Shown here piece after piece: positions 18,957-28,002 of a DNA stretch of 64,000 nt (the first letter of the stretch is position 1; each line of letters opens with the position of its first letter). Where the stretch lies: the NCBI RefSeq assembly GCF_011290385.1, contig NZ_CP049785.1, forward strand, positions 1 through 64,000. Reading direction: 5' to 3'. The notes under the pieces were generated by a model. That model was given only the letters and a program-made list of their open reading frames with translations. It searched no databases and had not been told where the DNA came from. The stretch comes from Blattabacterium sp. DPU (lineage in GTDB: Bacteria > Bacteroidota > Bacteroidia > Flavobacteriales > Blattabacteriaceae). The position numbers were made by a program, and so were the translations under genes.

Positions 18957-20246
18957 TCAATAATGACATTTAGCACATTCTGTTCCTCCAACCATATCAA
19001 CTGTTATTTTTTTATTTTTTTTTGTAAAATATTCTTTATAATATTTATTATCAGTATCTATTTCTACATTTTTATGACAGGAAATGCACCATTCCATAGT
19101 AAAATCATTCGACATTTCTACTGTATCCATTTTTTGAACTTCTCCATGACAAGCATTACAAACTAAATTGACTTTTTTTAATTGTTTAATTTTTTTTTCT
19201 CCCGTTATAATATGTTGAGAATGATCAAAATATACAAAATCTGGCATGTTATGAATGCGTATCCATTGAATGGGATGAGGTTTTCTCGAATATTTTCTTG
19301 TTTCTGGATCCCATCCTACAGCATGATATATTTTTTGTATTTCTTGATTATATTCATTTCTTGTTTTTCCTTTTTCTATATAGTTACCATTATATTCATG
19401 AATAGTAATATGACAATTCATACAAATATTAGCTGATGGGATTCCAGAAACCTTACCATATTTTGCCGAAGAATGACAATATTGACAATCAATTCCATTA
19501 ATTTCAGAATGAATTTTATGAGAAAAATAAATAGGTTGTTTAGGTTTATATCCTTTATTTACATCTATTTTCATTAAATAATTCCAAATTTCATATATTC
19601 CAAATAATAAAAAAAATCCTGTAAAACAAGAAAATAAATACCACTTATTTCTATTATTCTCTAATATTTTTTTGTATAAAATATTTATTAGATAATTTTT
19701 AAAAATAGAAATTTTTGTTTCTCCTTTATTTTCATCGATTAATCTAATCAGAATTTGAACTTTATATAAAATCCAAAATACAATCAAAAACAAAATACAA
19801 AAACAAAAAGCAATTAATTTTATTAAAAATTTATTTTCCTCTTTTTTATCATCATTTATTTCGTTATGAATTTCATGATCCTCTTTTTTATTAATATCTG
19901 GATTTTGTATAAAAGATAATATATCATCTATTTGTTGTTCTGATAACTGAGGAAATGAATTCATTTCTATATTTCCATATTCTTTATAAATTTTTATTGC
20001 TTCTTTATCTCCACTATCTCTCAATGATTTATTATTTTTAATCCATTGATGTAACCATTTACGATTTCTTTTTTCAGTTACTCCATGTAAAGCGGGGCCT
20101 ATCATTTTTTTTTCTAAATCTATAGAATGACATGCCGTACAATTTTTTTTAAAAAGTTCAGTTCCATTTTTGATGTCTCCTTTTATACTATTATCAGCTT
20201 TTAAAAAAAAAGAAATAATGAAAATAAAAAATAAAATTCTTCTCAT
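18957..20246 (-). CDS. actA: Alternative complex III multihaem cytochrome c subunit ActA
   Basis: Periplasmic multihaem cytochrome c of ACIII. There are six CxxCH sites: CTACH in an N-terminal class I cytochrome domain, then, after a transmembrane helix, CQYCH, CMNCH, CNACH, CISCH and CAKCH in the pentahaem domain. The N-terminal cytochrome fused ahead of the pentahaem module is the Bacteroidota arrangement. Start 20246 (MRRILFFIF) gives a clean signal peptide of 429 aa total; an in-frame ATG at 20303 would add 19 hydrophobic residues. First gene of the act operon. A near-match TATAATTTG lies just upstream of 20246 on the coding strand. Confidence 0.94.
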   Translation of the reverse strand: MRRILFFIFIISFFLKADNSIKGDIKNGTELFKKNCTACHSIDLEKKMIGPALHGVTEKRNRKWLHQWIKNNKSLRDSGDKEAIKIYKEYGNIEMNSFPQLSEQQIDDILSFIQNPDINKKEDHEIHNEINDDKKEENKFLIKLIAFCFCILFLIVFWILYKVQILIRLIDENKGETKISIFKNYLINILYKKILENNRNKWYLFSCFTGFFLLFGIYEIWNYLMKIDVNKGYKPKQPIYFSHKIHSEINGIDCQYCHSSAKYGKVSGIPSANICMNCHITIHEYNGNYIEKGKTRNEYNQEIQKIYHAVGWDPETRKYSRKPHPIQWIRIHNMPDFVYFDHSQHIITGEKKIKQLKKVNLVCNACHGEVQKMDTVEMSNDFTMEWCISCHKNVEIDTDNKYYKEYFTKKNKKITVDMVGGTECAKCHY

Positions 20247-20349
20247 ACTACAAATTATAATGAATCCATGTAACAAAAATAGAATAAAAGAAAAAAATTC
20301 CATTTTTTGGAAAAAAAAATTCGTAAATTTATTTTGTGAGTCTTTTCTT

Positions 20350-20357
20350 TAACTTTG
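20350..20357 (+). promoter_or_regulatory. Candidate -7 box upstream of the M16 peptidase pair
   Basis: TAACTTTG, exact TAnnTTTG. It ends only 4 bp before the ATG at 20362, so a transcript would be nearly leaderless. A TTTG at 20333-20336 is too close for a standard -33. Confidence 0.3.
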
Positions 20358-20361
20358 TTTC

Positions 20362-21735
20362 ATGAATAAAATTTATTTTTTTTTATTAATGTTATCTACT
20401 ATGATATTTAATCATTTAATATCCAAAGATTTTAATAGTTCTAGAAATGATTCTAGAGAATTATATAAAATTAAATTTTTCGAAGAAAAACTTTCTAATG
20501 GATTACATGTTCTTTTACATCAAGATACAACAAACCCTTTAGTTTCTATTTCTGTTTTGTATCACGTAGGAAGTAAAAATGAAATTCCTGGTCGTTCTGG
20601 ATTTGCTCACTTTTTCGAACATCTTATGTTTGAAGGATCCAAGAATATCAAAAAAGGGGAATATTTCAAATATATAGCTTCTAATGGAGGTAAAAATAAT
20701 GCATATACCAATCATGACGAAACTTGCTATTATGAAATTTTACCATCTGATCGTCTTCCATTAGCCTTATGGCTAGAGTCGGAGAGGATGCTTCATGCTA
20801 AAGTTGATGAAGAAAGTATCAATATACAAAGAGAAGTCGTAAAAGAAGAAAAAAAAATGCGTGTGGAAAATCAACCATATGCAAAAGCTATTTCGGAAAT
20901 TATTCCTTCTTTATTATTCAAAAAACATCCATACAAATATCCTATTATAGGATTGGATCAAGATTTAGATGCAGCTACAGAAAAAGATTATAAAGAATTT
21001 TACAAAACTTACTATGTACCGAACAATGCCGTTTTAGTCGTATCAGGTGATTTTAATATACATGAAGCGAGAAAACTAATTAAAAAATATTTTGGATCGA
21101 TTCCTAAGGGAAAAATAAACTTCACAATGAAAAAAATAGAAGAAGATCCGATGGAAAAAGAAATATTTTATACTTATGTTGATAAAAATGTTAAAGTACC
21201 TGGAGTATTCTTATCATATAGAGCTCCTAAACTGACAAATAAAGATTCTTATGTTTTGAAAATTATTGATCACGTATTATCTTCTGGAGAAAGTTCTCGT
21301 ATCATGAAAAATATTGTGAATACAAAACAAATGGCTTCTTATGCTGGTTCATTTTTAGATACAATGGAAGACTATGGCATTTTCGTTATATATGGATTAA
21401 TCAATCCTGGAATTACATTAGATCAATTAACAAAAATAATTGATGAAGAAATCGATCTTTTAAAAAAAAAAGGAATAACACAATATGAATTGGAAAAACA
21501 AAAAAACTATTTTGAAAAAAAATTTATTTCCGAAAATTATTCCATGAGTGGGATTACTGCGAATTTATCTCATTATTATTTATATTATCATAACGCTAAT
21601 TTAATTAATACTGATATAGATAAATATAAAAAAATAACTATAGAAGATATAAAAAAAGTAGCTAATAAATATTTAAATAAAAACAATAGAGTTCGTTTAT
21701 ATAATGTTCCAGATAAAAATAACACAGATCAATAA
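20362..21735 (+). CDS. M16 family zinc metallopeptidase (catalytic type)
   Basis: Pitrilysin/insulinase-family peptidase, 457 aa, exported (hydrophobic signal in the first 20 residues). The inverted zinc motif HFFEH is intact in GFAHFFEHLMFEGSKN. The distal glutamate lies in the expected INIQREVVKEEKK helix. The second half is the M16_C domain (PGVFLSYRAPKL...). It overlaps the next M16 gene, which lacks the zinc motif, so the two probably form a catalytic/non-catalytic heterodimer as described for other bacterial M16B pairs. Substrate unknown; a periplasmic peptide-degrading role is inferred. Confidence 0.93.
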   Translation: MNKIYFFLLMLSTMIFNHLISKDFNSSRNDSRELYKIKFFEEKLSNGLHVLLHQDTTNPLVSISVLYHVGSKNEIPGRSGFAHFFEHLMFEGSKNIKKGEYFKYIASNGGKNNAYTNHDETCYYEILPSDRLPLALWLESERMLHAKVDEESINIQREVVKEEKKMRVENQPYAKAISEIIPSLLFKKHPYKYPIIGLDQDLDAATEKDYKEFYKTYYVPNNAVLVVSGDFNIHEARKLIKKYFGSIPKGKINFTMKKIEEDPMEKEIFYTYVDKNVKVPGVFLSYRAPKLTNKDSYVLKIIDHVLSSGESSRIMKNIVNTKQMASYAGSFLDTMEDYGIFVIYGLINPGITLDQLTKIIDEEIDLLKKKGITQYELEKQKNYFEKKFISENYSMSGITANLSHYYLYYHNANLINTDIDKYKKITIEDIKKVANKYLNKNNRVRLYNVPDKNNTDQ

Positions 21736-23161
21736 ATTTTTTGTAAAAATTATCTTATTTATAATAATTTTTTTTCATACAACAATTATGTTTGCTCATA
21801 CATTTAATCGTAATACACCACCAGTATCTTTAAAAAGAAAGACTACTATAAATATTGAAAAACCTAAGTTTTTTCAAATGAAAAATGGGTTAAAAGTTCT
21901 AATTGTAGAAAATCATAAACTTCCTTTAGTTAGAATAGGTATAGAATTAGATTGTAAACCTTTTTTGGAAAAAGATAAAGCTGGAATAAAAAAGATTTTT
22001 GGTCAAATGCTTCGTTCGGGAACAAAAAATCATACTAAAGAAGAATTAGAAGATATTATTGATTATATGGGATGTAGTTTATATACTTCTTTTTCTGAAA
22101 TTTCTATTTTTACTATGAAAAAATATTTAGATAAATCTGTATCCATAATGGGTGATATTTTGATGAATAGTAAATTCGATAATTCTAAAGAATTAGATAA
22201 AATTATAAAACAAAGAATAACAGATATTAGTATTTCTGAAAAGGACCCAAATACCATTTTACAGAAAGTACGAAATATTTTATATTTTGGAAAAAATCAT
22301 CCTTATGGGGAATATGAAACTTATGATACAATTAAAAATATTACTCTTCATGATTTAAAAATATTGTACGAAAAATATTATATACCAAATATATCCTATC
22401 TTTCTTTTGTTGGAGATATATCTAAACAAGAAGCCGAAAAGTTATGTGATCTTTATTTTTCTAAATGGAAAAAAAAATCATATATAGATGTTCCTGTATT
22501 TAAAGAATATACGATTCCATCTAAAATAGAAATAGATATGGTAGATATTCCTTCTTTAACTCAATCTACTATTTGTTTTGGGGGGCCAATTTGTTTAAAA
22601 AAAAGTGATCCTGAATATTTTTCAGCTATATTAGCAAATGGAATTTTGGGAGGAGGGCCTCAAAGTCGTTTATTTATAAATATAAGAGAAAAAATGGCTT
22701 ATACATATGGAGTTTATTCAATGTTGAAATCTGATAGAAATATTGGTTATTTTTCAGTTTACACTCAAGTAAGAAATGAAGTTACAGAAAATGCTATAAG
22801 AGATATTATCAAAGAAATTGTAGAAATAACGGAAAAAAAAATTTCTTTAGAAGAATTAAAGATCAAAAAGAAAGAAATGAGTGGTCAATTTATTCTTGAT
22901 TTTGAAGATCCTAATAGAATTAGTGATCTTTTTATATGTGAATTAAAAAATAATCTTCCAAGTGGATTTTACAAAAATTATTTAAATAAAATAGAATCTG
23001 TTACAATAGATAATATTTTACAATCATGTAAAAAGTTTTTTTGTCAAAAAAATGGAAGAATTATAATTATTGGAAAAGCTAAAGATATATTGCCTAATAT
23101 CAAGAAATTAGGTTATCCTATTCGTCATTTTAATAAAAATGGATCTTTAATCAATCAATAA
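21704..23161 (+). CDS. M16 family peptidase homologue, non-catalytic partner
   Basis: 485-aa M16-family protein with an N-terminal signal (KFFVKIILFIIIFFHTTIMFA). At the place of the HxxEH zinc motif it reads KAGIKKIFGQMLRSGT, so the metal ligands are absent. The C-terminal domain retains LGGGPQSRLFINIREKMAYTYG, the R/Y substrate-binding motif of non-catalytic M16B subunits. The start at 21704 overlaps the upstream gene by 32 bp; ATG 21788 is a shorter alternative but would cut the signal peptide. Translationally linked to the catalytic partner. Confidence 0.9.
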   Translation: MFQIKITQINKFFVKIILFIIIFFHTTIMFAHTFNRNTPPVSLKRKTTINIEKPKFFQMKNGLKVLIVENHKLPLVRIGIELDCKPFLEKDKAGIKKIFGQMLRSGTKNHTKEELEDIIDYMGCSLYTSFSEISIFTMKKYLDKSVSIMGDILMNSKFDNSKELDKIIKQRITDISISEKDPNTILQKVRNILYFGKNHPYGEYETYDTIKNITLHDLKILYEKYYIPNISYLSFVGDISKQEAEKLCDLYFSKWKKKSYIDVPVFKEYTIPSKIEIDMVDIPSLTQSTICFGGPICLKKSDPEYFSAILANGILGGGPQSRLFINIREKMAYTYGVYSMLKSDRNIGYFSVYTQVRNEVTENAIRDIIKEIVEITEKKISLEELKIKKKEMSGQFILDFEDPNRISDLFICELKNNLPSGFYKNYLNKIESVTIDNILQSCKKFFCQKNGRIIIIGKAKDILPNIKKLGYPIRHFNKNGSLINQ

Positions 23162-23170
23162 AAAAGAAAA

Positions 23171-23485
23171 ATGAGTAAAGATTATTCTTTAGAAAATCGT
23201 ATTATTTCTATATTAAAAAATATATATGATCCAGAAATTTCAGTAGATATTTATGAATTGGGTCTTATTTATGATATTCAAATTTCAGAAAAAAATAAAG
23301 TTAAAATAGTAATGACTTTAACTACACCAAACTGTCCAGTAGTAGAAAGTTTACCTTTGGAAGTAAAGAATAAGGTAGAATCTATACAAGAAATAAAAGA
23401 AGTAGATGTTATTTTAACATTTGATCCTCCTTGGAGTAGAGAATTTATGAGTGAGGAAGCTCGTTTAGAACTAGGATTATTATAA
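23171..23485 (+). CDS. MIP18/DUF59 family protein (SufT-like Fe-S assembly factor)
   Basis: 104-aa single-domain DUF59 protein. It has the signature DPEISVDIYELGLIYDIQI near residue 20, the MTLTTPNCPVVESLP loop with the conserved Cys, and DVILTFDPPWS near the C-terminus. Family members assist Fe-S cluster maturation (SufT, PaaD-like). That role fits a cell with many Fe-S proteins such as ActB, but no suf genes are in the window. It sits 9 bp after the M16 pair in the same direction. Confidence 0.9.
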   Translation: MSKDYSLENRIISILKNIYDPEISVDIYELGLIYDIQISEKNKVKIVMTLTTPNCPVVESLPLEVKNKVESIQEIKEVDVILTFDPPWSREFMSEEARLELGLL

Positions 23486-23495
23486 TTTATTGAAT

Positions 23496-24431
23496 ATGAG
23501 TATTTTCAGTCTATTATTTTATGTTATGTTGGCTCTTTTAATTTTATCTTTTTTTTCTAGTTTTATTTTTATAGTAAACCAAGAGACAACAGCAATTCTT
23601 GAAAGAATGGGAAAATTTCGTAGTATTTGTTATGCGGGATTAAATTTTAAAATTCCTATTATAGATAATATAGTAGGAAAACTTACATTAAAAATTCAAC
23701 AATTAGATGTATTAGTGGATACAAAAACAAAAGATAACGTTTTTGTTAAAGTAAAAGTATCGGTTCAGTTTAAGGTAATAAAAAATAAAGTATATGAAGC
23801 TTTTTATAAATTGGACAATTCTCATGCTCAGATCACTTCTTATATATTTGATGTTGTTAGAGCTGAAGTCCCAAAAATGCGTTTAGATGATGTTTTTGAA
23901 CGTAAAGATCTCATAGCTCTCGCCGTTAAAGGAGAATTAGAAGAATCTATGTTAGATTATGGATATTCTATAATCAAAGCATTAGTTACAGATCTTGATC
24001 CAGATGAACAAGTAAAACAAGCAATGAATCAGATAAATACAGCTGAAAGAGAAAAAGTAGCTGCAGAATATAAAGCAGAAGCTGAAAGAATAAAAATTGT
24101 AGCTAAAGCTAAGGCAGAGGCTGAAAGTAAAAAATTACAAGGAAAAGGGACAGCAGATCAACGTAGAGAGATAGCTAGAGGAATTTTAGAATCGGTGGAA
24201 GTATTAAATAATGTGGGAATCAATTCACAAGAAGCTTCTGCCTTAATTGTGGTAACACAACATTATGATACTCTTCAATCTATGGGAGAAAGTGGAAATA
24301 CTAATTTAATTTTATTACCTAATTCTCCAGGGTCAGCCAGTGAAATGTTAAATAACATGATAACTTCATTTAATATTTCTAACCAAATAGGAGAAACTCT
24401 TAAAAAAAAGAGCAATAGTAAAAAAAAATAA
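23496..24431 (+). CDS. SPFH/band 7 (stomatin-like) membrane protein
   Basis: 311-aa stomatin/QmcA-type protein with one N-terminal transmembrane helix. The SPFH domain starts at FIVNQETTAILERMGKFRSI, followed by the coiled-coil region ALVTDLDPDEQVKQAMNQIN / AEREKVAAEYKAEAERIK. It probably scaffolds membrane microdomains or a membrane protease; the substrate is unknown. ATG 23496 is preferred over the in-frame TTG at 23490. No NfeD partner is adjacent. Confidence 0.92.
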   Translation: MSIFSLLFYVMLALLILSFFSSFIFIVNQETTAILERMGKFRSICYAGLNFKIPIIDNIVGKLTLKIQQLDVLVDTKTKDNVFVKVKVSVQFKVIKNKVYEAFYKLDNSHAQITSYIFDVVRAEVPKMRLDDVFERKDLIALAVKGELEESMLDYGYSIIKALVTDLDPDEQVKQAMNQINTAEREKVAAEYKAEAERIKIVAKAKAEAESKKLQGKGTADQRREIARGILESVEVLNNVGINSQEASALIVVTQHYDTLQSMGESGNTNLILLPNSPGSASEMLNNMITSFNISNQIGETLKKKSNSKKK

Positions 24432-24443
24432 ATTTTAATTTTC

Positions 24444-24794
24444 ATGGAAATTATAGGAATAGTCAAAAAATTATTTAATGTTCAAAAATTCGATAGCGGG
24501 TTTCAGAAAAGAGAAATAGTTATTACTACTGAAGAACCGTATCCACAAAATGTGTTAATTGAATTTATTCAAGATAAAGTAGATTTATTAGAAAATATAA
24601 AACCTAAAGATAAAATAAAAATATTCATTAATATTAGGGGTAGAGAATGGACCAATTCCGAAGGAATTGTTAAATATTTTAATTCTATACAAGGTTGGAA
24701 AATAGAGGATCCTACAGGAACTTCAAATAGAACTTCTAGCAAAAATAGATCTTCTTCTTTATCCTCTGATGATTTTGATGATTTACCTTTTTAA
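24444..24794 (+). CDS. DUF3127 protein with an SSB-like acidic tail
   Basis: 116 aa. The N-terminal 75 residues are a DUF3127 domain (EIIGIVKKLFNVQKFDSGFQ, then KREIVITTEEPYPQNVLIEF and INIRGREWTNSEG), an OB-fold-like family common in Bacteroidota. A serine-rich linker follows, and the protein ends DDFDDLPF. That tip closely resembles the acidic C-terminus by which single-stranded DNA-binding proteins recruit replication and repair partners. A ssDNA-binding role is inferred from tail plus fold, not proven. Convergent with nth, 5 bp apart. Confidence 0.9.
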   Translation: MEIIGIVKKLFNVQKFDSGFQKREIVITTEEPYPQNVLIEFIQDKVDLLENIKPKDKIKIFINIRGREWTNSEGIVKYFNSIQGWKIEDPTGTSNRTSSKNRSSSLSSDDFDDLPF

Positions 24795-24799
24795 AAAAT

Positions 24800-25437
24800 T
24801 TATATTAAATTATTATTTAATAATTCTTGATATATTATATCTTTTTTGAAATTCCATTTTTTATATGGAGAATATGCTTTAGCATAAGAAATAATTTGAA
24901 AATGTAATTTTTTCCAATCTTTTTTTTTAAAAAAACGTTTTGCATCTTGTTCAGTTTGTTTTACATTTTTTCCATTACTCAGTTTCCAACGTAACATCAT
25001 TCTGTGAATATGAGTGTCTACAGGAAATACAAATGCATCGGATACATGAGACAAAAAAACAGATGCGGTCTTGTGTCCTACCCCAGGAAGAGATTTTAAT
25101 TCCAAAATATTTTTTGGAATAATTCCATTATACTTGTTTATTAATATAACAGATAAATCATAAATATTTTTAGATTTTCTATTATAAAGTCCTATAGTTT
25201 TTATAATATTTTTTATTTTTTCAATGGAAAGATGAATTGTATCCATGGGTGTATTTATCTTTTTAAATAGAAATTTTGTTATTTCATTTACTTTTTTTTC
25301 TTCACTTCTAGCAGTTAATATTATGGCAATTAATAAAGTATATTCGTTGGTATAATATAAAGTACTAGTTGGATTCGGGTATAAGAAATCCAATGTTTTT
25401 TCAATAATTTTTTTTTTTTTTCTGAAAAATAATTCAT
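24800..25437 (-). CDS. nth: Endonuclease III, frame broken at an A14 run and lacking Fe-S cysteines
   Basis: DNA glycosylase/AP lyase for oxidised pyrimidines. The core is clear: LLIAIILTARSEEKKVN, then IKTIGLYNRKSKNI, then the helix-hairpin-helix LPGVGHKTASVFL with the catalytic Lys and the PVDTHIHRM aspartate. The natural start is ATG 25435-25437, which overlaps the clpC TGA as ATGA, giving MNYFSEKKKK. The frame then breaks at 14 A (25408-25421); one extra A joins it to IEKTLDFLYPNPTS, the expected family N-terminus. Otherwise translation would have to start at TTG 25391-25393 (197 aa). The C-terminus has none of the four [4Fe-4S] cysteines of typical Nth. Function is uncertain. Confidence 0.88.
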
Positions 25438-27542
25438 TTTTTATTATGGATTAACACTTCGACATCGTCTTTATATACATTCATTTTTAGTGAAATTTTG
25501 TCTCCTTTTTTTAATTTTTCACTAATTATGTATTCCGATATAGGATTTTTTATAAATTTTTCTATTACTCTTTTTAAAGGACGAGCTCCATACTCTTGAT
25601 CAAATCCTTTTTTTTGAATAAAATCTATTACTTCCTGAAGTAATACTAATTCATAACCTAAATTGGACACATGAATAATTATTTTTTTCAATTCTATTGA
25701 AGTTATTTTCGATATGTTTTCTTTTGTCAGAGAATTAAAAATAATAACATCATCTATTCTATTTAAAAATTCAGGAGAAAAAGTTCGTTTTAATGCTTGT
25801 TCCAATACATTATTAATATAATTATTAGATTTTCTTGCTCGAGTATGAAATCCTATTCCTTGACCAAATTCTTTTAATTGTTGTGTTCCTGTATTTGAAG
25901 TAAAAATAATTACAGTATTTTTAAAATTTATTTTTCTTCCAATACTATCTGTCACACATCCATAATCTAACATTTGTAACAAAAGATTAAATACTTCATG
26001 ATGTGCTTTTTCTATTTCATCTAATAATATAACAGAATAAGGTCTACGACGTATAATTTCTGTTAATTGACCTCCTTCCTCGTATCCCACATAACCTGGG
26101 GGTGCCCCGATTAATCTTGATACAGAAAATTTTTCCATATATTCACTCATATCTATACGAATTAATGATTCTTCAGAATCAAATAATTCTTTAGCAAAAA
26201 TTTTTGCTAAATAAGTTTTACCTACTCCTGTTTGTCCTAAAAAAATGAAAGAGCCTATAGGAGAATTAGGGTCTTTCAATCCAGTTCTATTTCTTTGAAC
26301 AGCTCTTACTATTTTTTCTACTGCTTCATCTTGTCCTATTATTTTTTCTTTTAATACATCTATCATTTTACTCAATTTTTTCATTTCAGCTTGAGCTATT
26401 TTATTTACTGGAATTCCACTCATCATAGATACTACTTCTTCAACATTTTCTTCGGATACAATTTCTTTATTTTTTTTAGAAGATTCTTCCCACTCTTTTT
26501 GTGCTTTTATTAATTGTTTTTCTATACGTTTTTCTGAATCACGTAATCGTGCTGCTTCTTCATATTTTTGACTCTTAACAACTTTAGATTTCTCTTTTCG
26601 AATACTTTCTAATTCTTTTTCTAAAAGAACTATTTTTTGGGGAACTTTTATGTTTTTAATATGAACGCGAGATCCCGATTCATCTAAAGCATCGATTGCT
26701 TTATCTGGTAAAAATCGATCAATAATATATCGTACAGTAAGATGTACACAAGCTTTTATTGCTTTTTCTGTATAAAGAACATTATGATGACTTTCATATT
26801 TTCCTTTTATATTCTTTAGAATTTCTATGGTTTCTTCCTCAGAAGAAGGTTGTACAATGATTTTTTGAAATCTTCTTTCTAATGCTCCATCTTTTTCTAT
26901 ATATTGTCTATATTCATTTAATGTAGTAGCTCCAATACATTGAATATTTCCTCTGGCTAAAGCTGGTTTAAATATATTAGAAGCATCTAATGAACCTGTA
27001 GTTCCACCAGCTCCAATCATAGTATGAATTTCATCTATAAATAGAATTAATCCTGCATTTTTTTCTGATTCGTTTATAATAGCTTTCATTCTTTCTTCAA
27101 ATTGACCTCTATATTTAGTTCCCGCAACTAAACTTGCTAAATCTAATACAACTACTCTTTTATTGAACAATACTCTAGATACTTTTTTTTGTACAATACG
27201 TAAAGCTAATCCTTCAGCAATAGCAGACTTTCCTACTCCAGGTTCTCCTATTAGAAGAGGATTATTTTTTTTTCTTCTACTCAATATTTGAGATACACGT
27301 TCTACTTCTTGATCTCTACCTACCACTGGATCTAATTTACCCTTCATAGCTATAGAATTCAAATCTCTTCCAAAATTATCCAAAATAGGAGTTTTACTTC
27401 TTATTGAAGATCCTCCATAATAGCCCGAACCTGTTCCTCCAGAACCATAAGAAGTAGAACTATCATTTTCAATATCTTCATCGGAATAAGCAGAAGAGAA
27501 AAATATTTTTTTCCTACTGTTTGACGAATAATGATAAATCAT
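25434..27542 (-). CDS. clpC: ClpC-type AAA+ unfoldase lacking the N-terminal domain
   Basis: Hsp100 unfoldase, 702 aa, partner of ClpP (49770). AAA-1 has Walker A GEPGVGKSAIAEG and LILFIDEIHTM. A short middle domain contains the UVR-like EEAARLRDSEKRIEKQL. AAA-2 has GQTGVGKTYLAK and VILLDEIEKAH, and the IGF tripeptide in GQGIGFH is the expected ClpP-docking loop. Bacteroidota ClpC normally starts with a double Clp_N domain of about 150 residues. Here the protein begins in the glycine/serine linker (SSTSYGSGGTGSGYYGGSS) just before TPILDNFGRDL. The only upstream space is 66 bp to dnaX, so the domain is deleted, not frameshifted. Adaptor and substrate choice are probably altered. Confidence 0.95.
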   Translation of the reverse strand: MIYHYSSNSRKKIFFSSAYSDEDIENDSSTSYGSGGTGSGYYGGSSIRSKTPILDNFGRDLNSIAMKGKLDPVVGRDQEVERVSQILSRRKKNNPLLIGEPGVGKSAIAEGLALRIVQKKVSRVLFNKRVVVLDLASLVAGTKYRGQFEERMKAIINESEKNAGLILFIDEIHTMIGAGGTTGSLDASNIFKPALARGNIQCIGATTLNEYRQYIEKDGALERRFQKIIVQPSSEEETIEILKNIKGKYESHHNVLYTEKAIKACVHLTVRYIIDRFLPDKAIDALDESGSRVHIKNIKVPQKIVLLEKELESIRKEKSKVVKSQKYEEAARLRDSEKRIEKQLIKAQKEWEESSKKNKEIVSEENVEEVVSMMSGIPVNKIAQAEMKKLSKMIDVLKEKIIGQDEAVEKIVRAVQRNRTGLKDPNSPIGSFIFLGQTGVGKTYLAKIFAKELFDSEESLIRIDMSEYMEKFSVSRLIGAPPGYVGYEEGGQLTEIIRRRPYSVILLDEIEKAHHEVFNLLLQMLDYGCVTDSIGRKINFKNTVIIFTSNTGTQQLKEFGQGIGFHTRARKSNNYINNVLEQALKRTFSPEFLNRIDDVIIFNSLTKENISKITSIELKKIIIHVSNLGYELVLLQEVIDFIQKKGFDQEYGARPLKRVIEKFIKNPISEYIISEKLKKGDKISLKMNVYKDDVEVLIHNKK

Positions 27543-27608
27543 AAATTAAATCATTAAAAATGTTTTATAAATTAAAAAATAGAAAATAACACTACAAAAA
27601 AAATAATT

Positions 27609-28002
27609 TTAATTTTTTTTTGTTGAAATTTTATAAGGAGATATTCTTAAATCTAATCGTTCTATTAGTGTTTCTATTAATTTATTTTTTTGATATAAAA
27701 GATTATATTGTTTTATCGTAATTGAATTTTTTTTAATCATTTCAAATTCTATATGTATATTTTCAAACTTTTCTTTTAAATATTTTAAAAAATGTATTTT
27801 AATTGATAAAAAGTTATGGGTTCCTAATTTATATGGAGAAATAAAAAACATTTTATTTTTTTCTATTTGGAATTGTATTTCATTATTTAAAAAATATAAA
27901 TAAGTAGGATTTATTTTTCCATAAAATTTATCAACAAATTTTATCCAATTTTTTTGTAAAAATTCAATTTTTTCATTTTTATCATAATCATAAAATGTTT
28001 TA
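27609..28002 (-). CDS. dnaX: DnaX C-terminal (tau-like) segment in a shifted frame
   Basis: Open frame of about 132 codons that continues dnaX directly after the A11 run but in a different frame. It begins NKTFYDYDKNEKIEFLQKNW, passes through FVDKFYGKINPTYLYFL and LSIKIHFLKYLKEKFENIHI, and ends ERLDLRISPYKISTKKN. This matches the usual C-terminal pattern of Bacteroidota DnaX (a tryptophan-containing helix, a small alpha/beta domain, a final short helix). It has no start of its own; an internal ATG at 27849-27851 would give only 80 aa. It is expressed only if slippage removes one A, adds two A, or a +1 ribosomal shift occurs. Confidence 0.72.
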
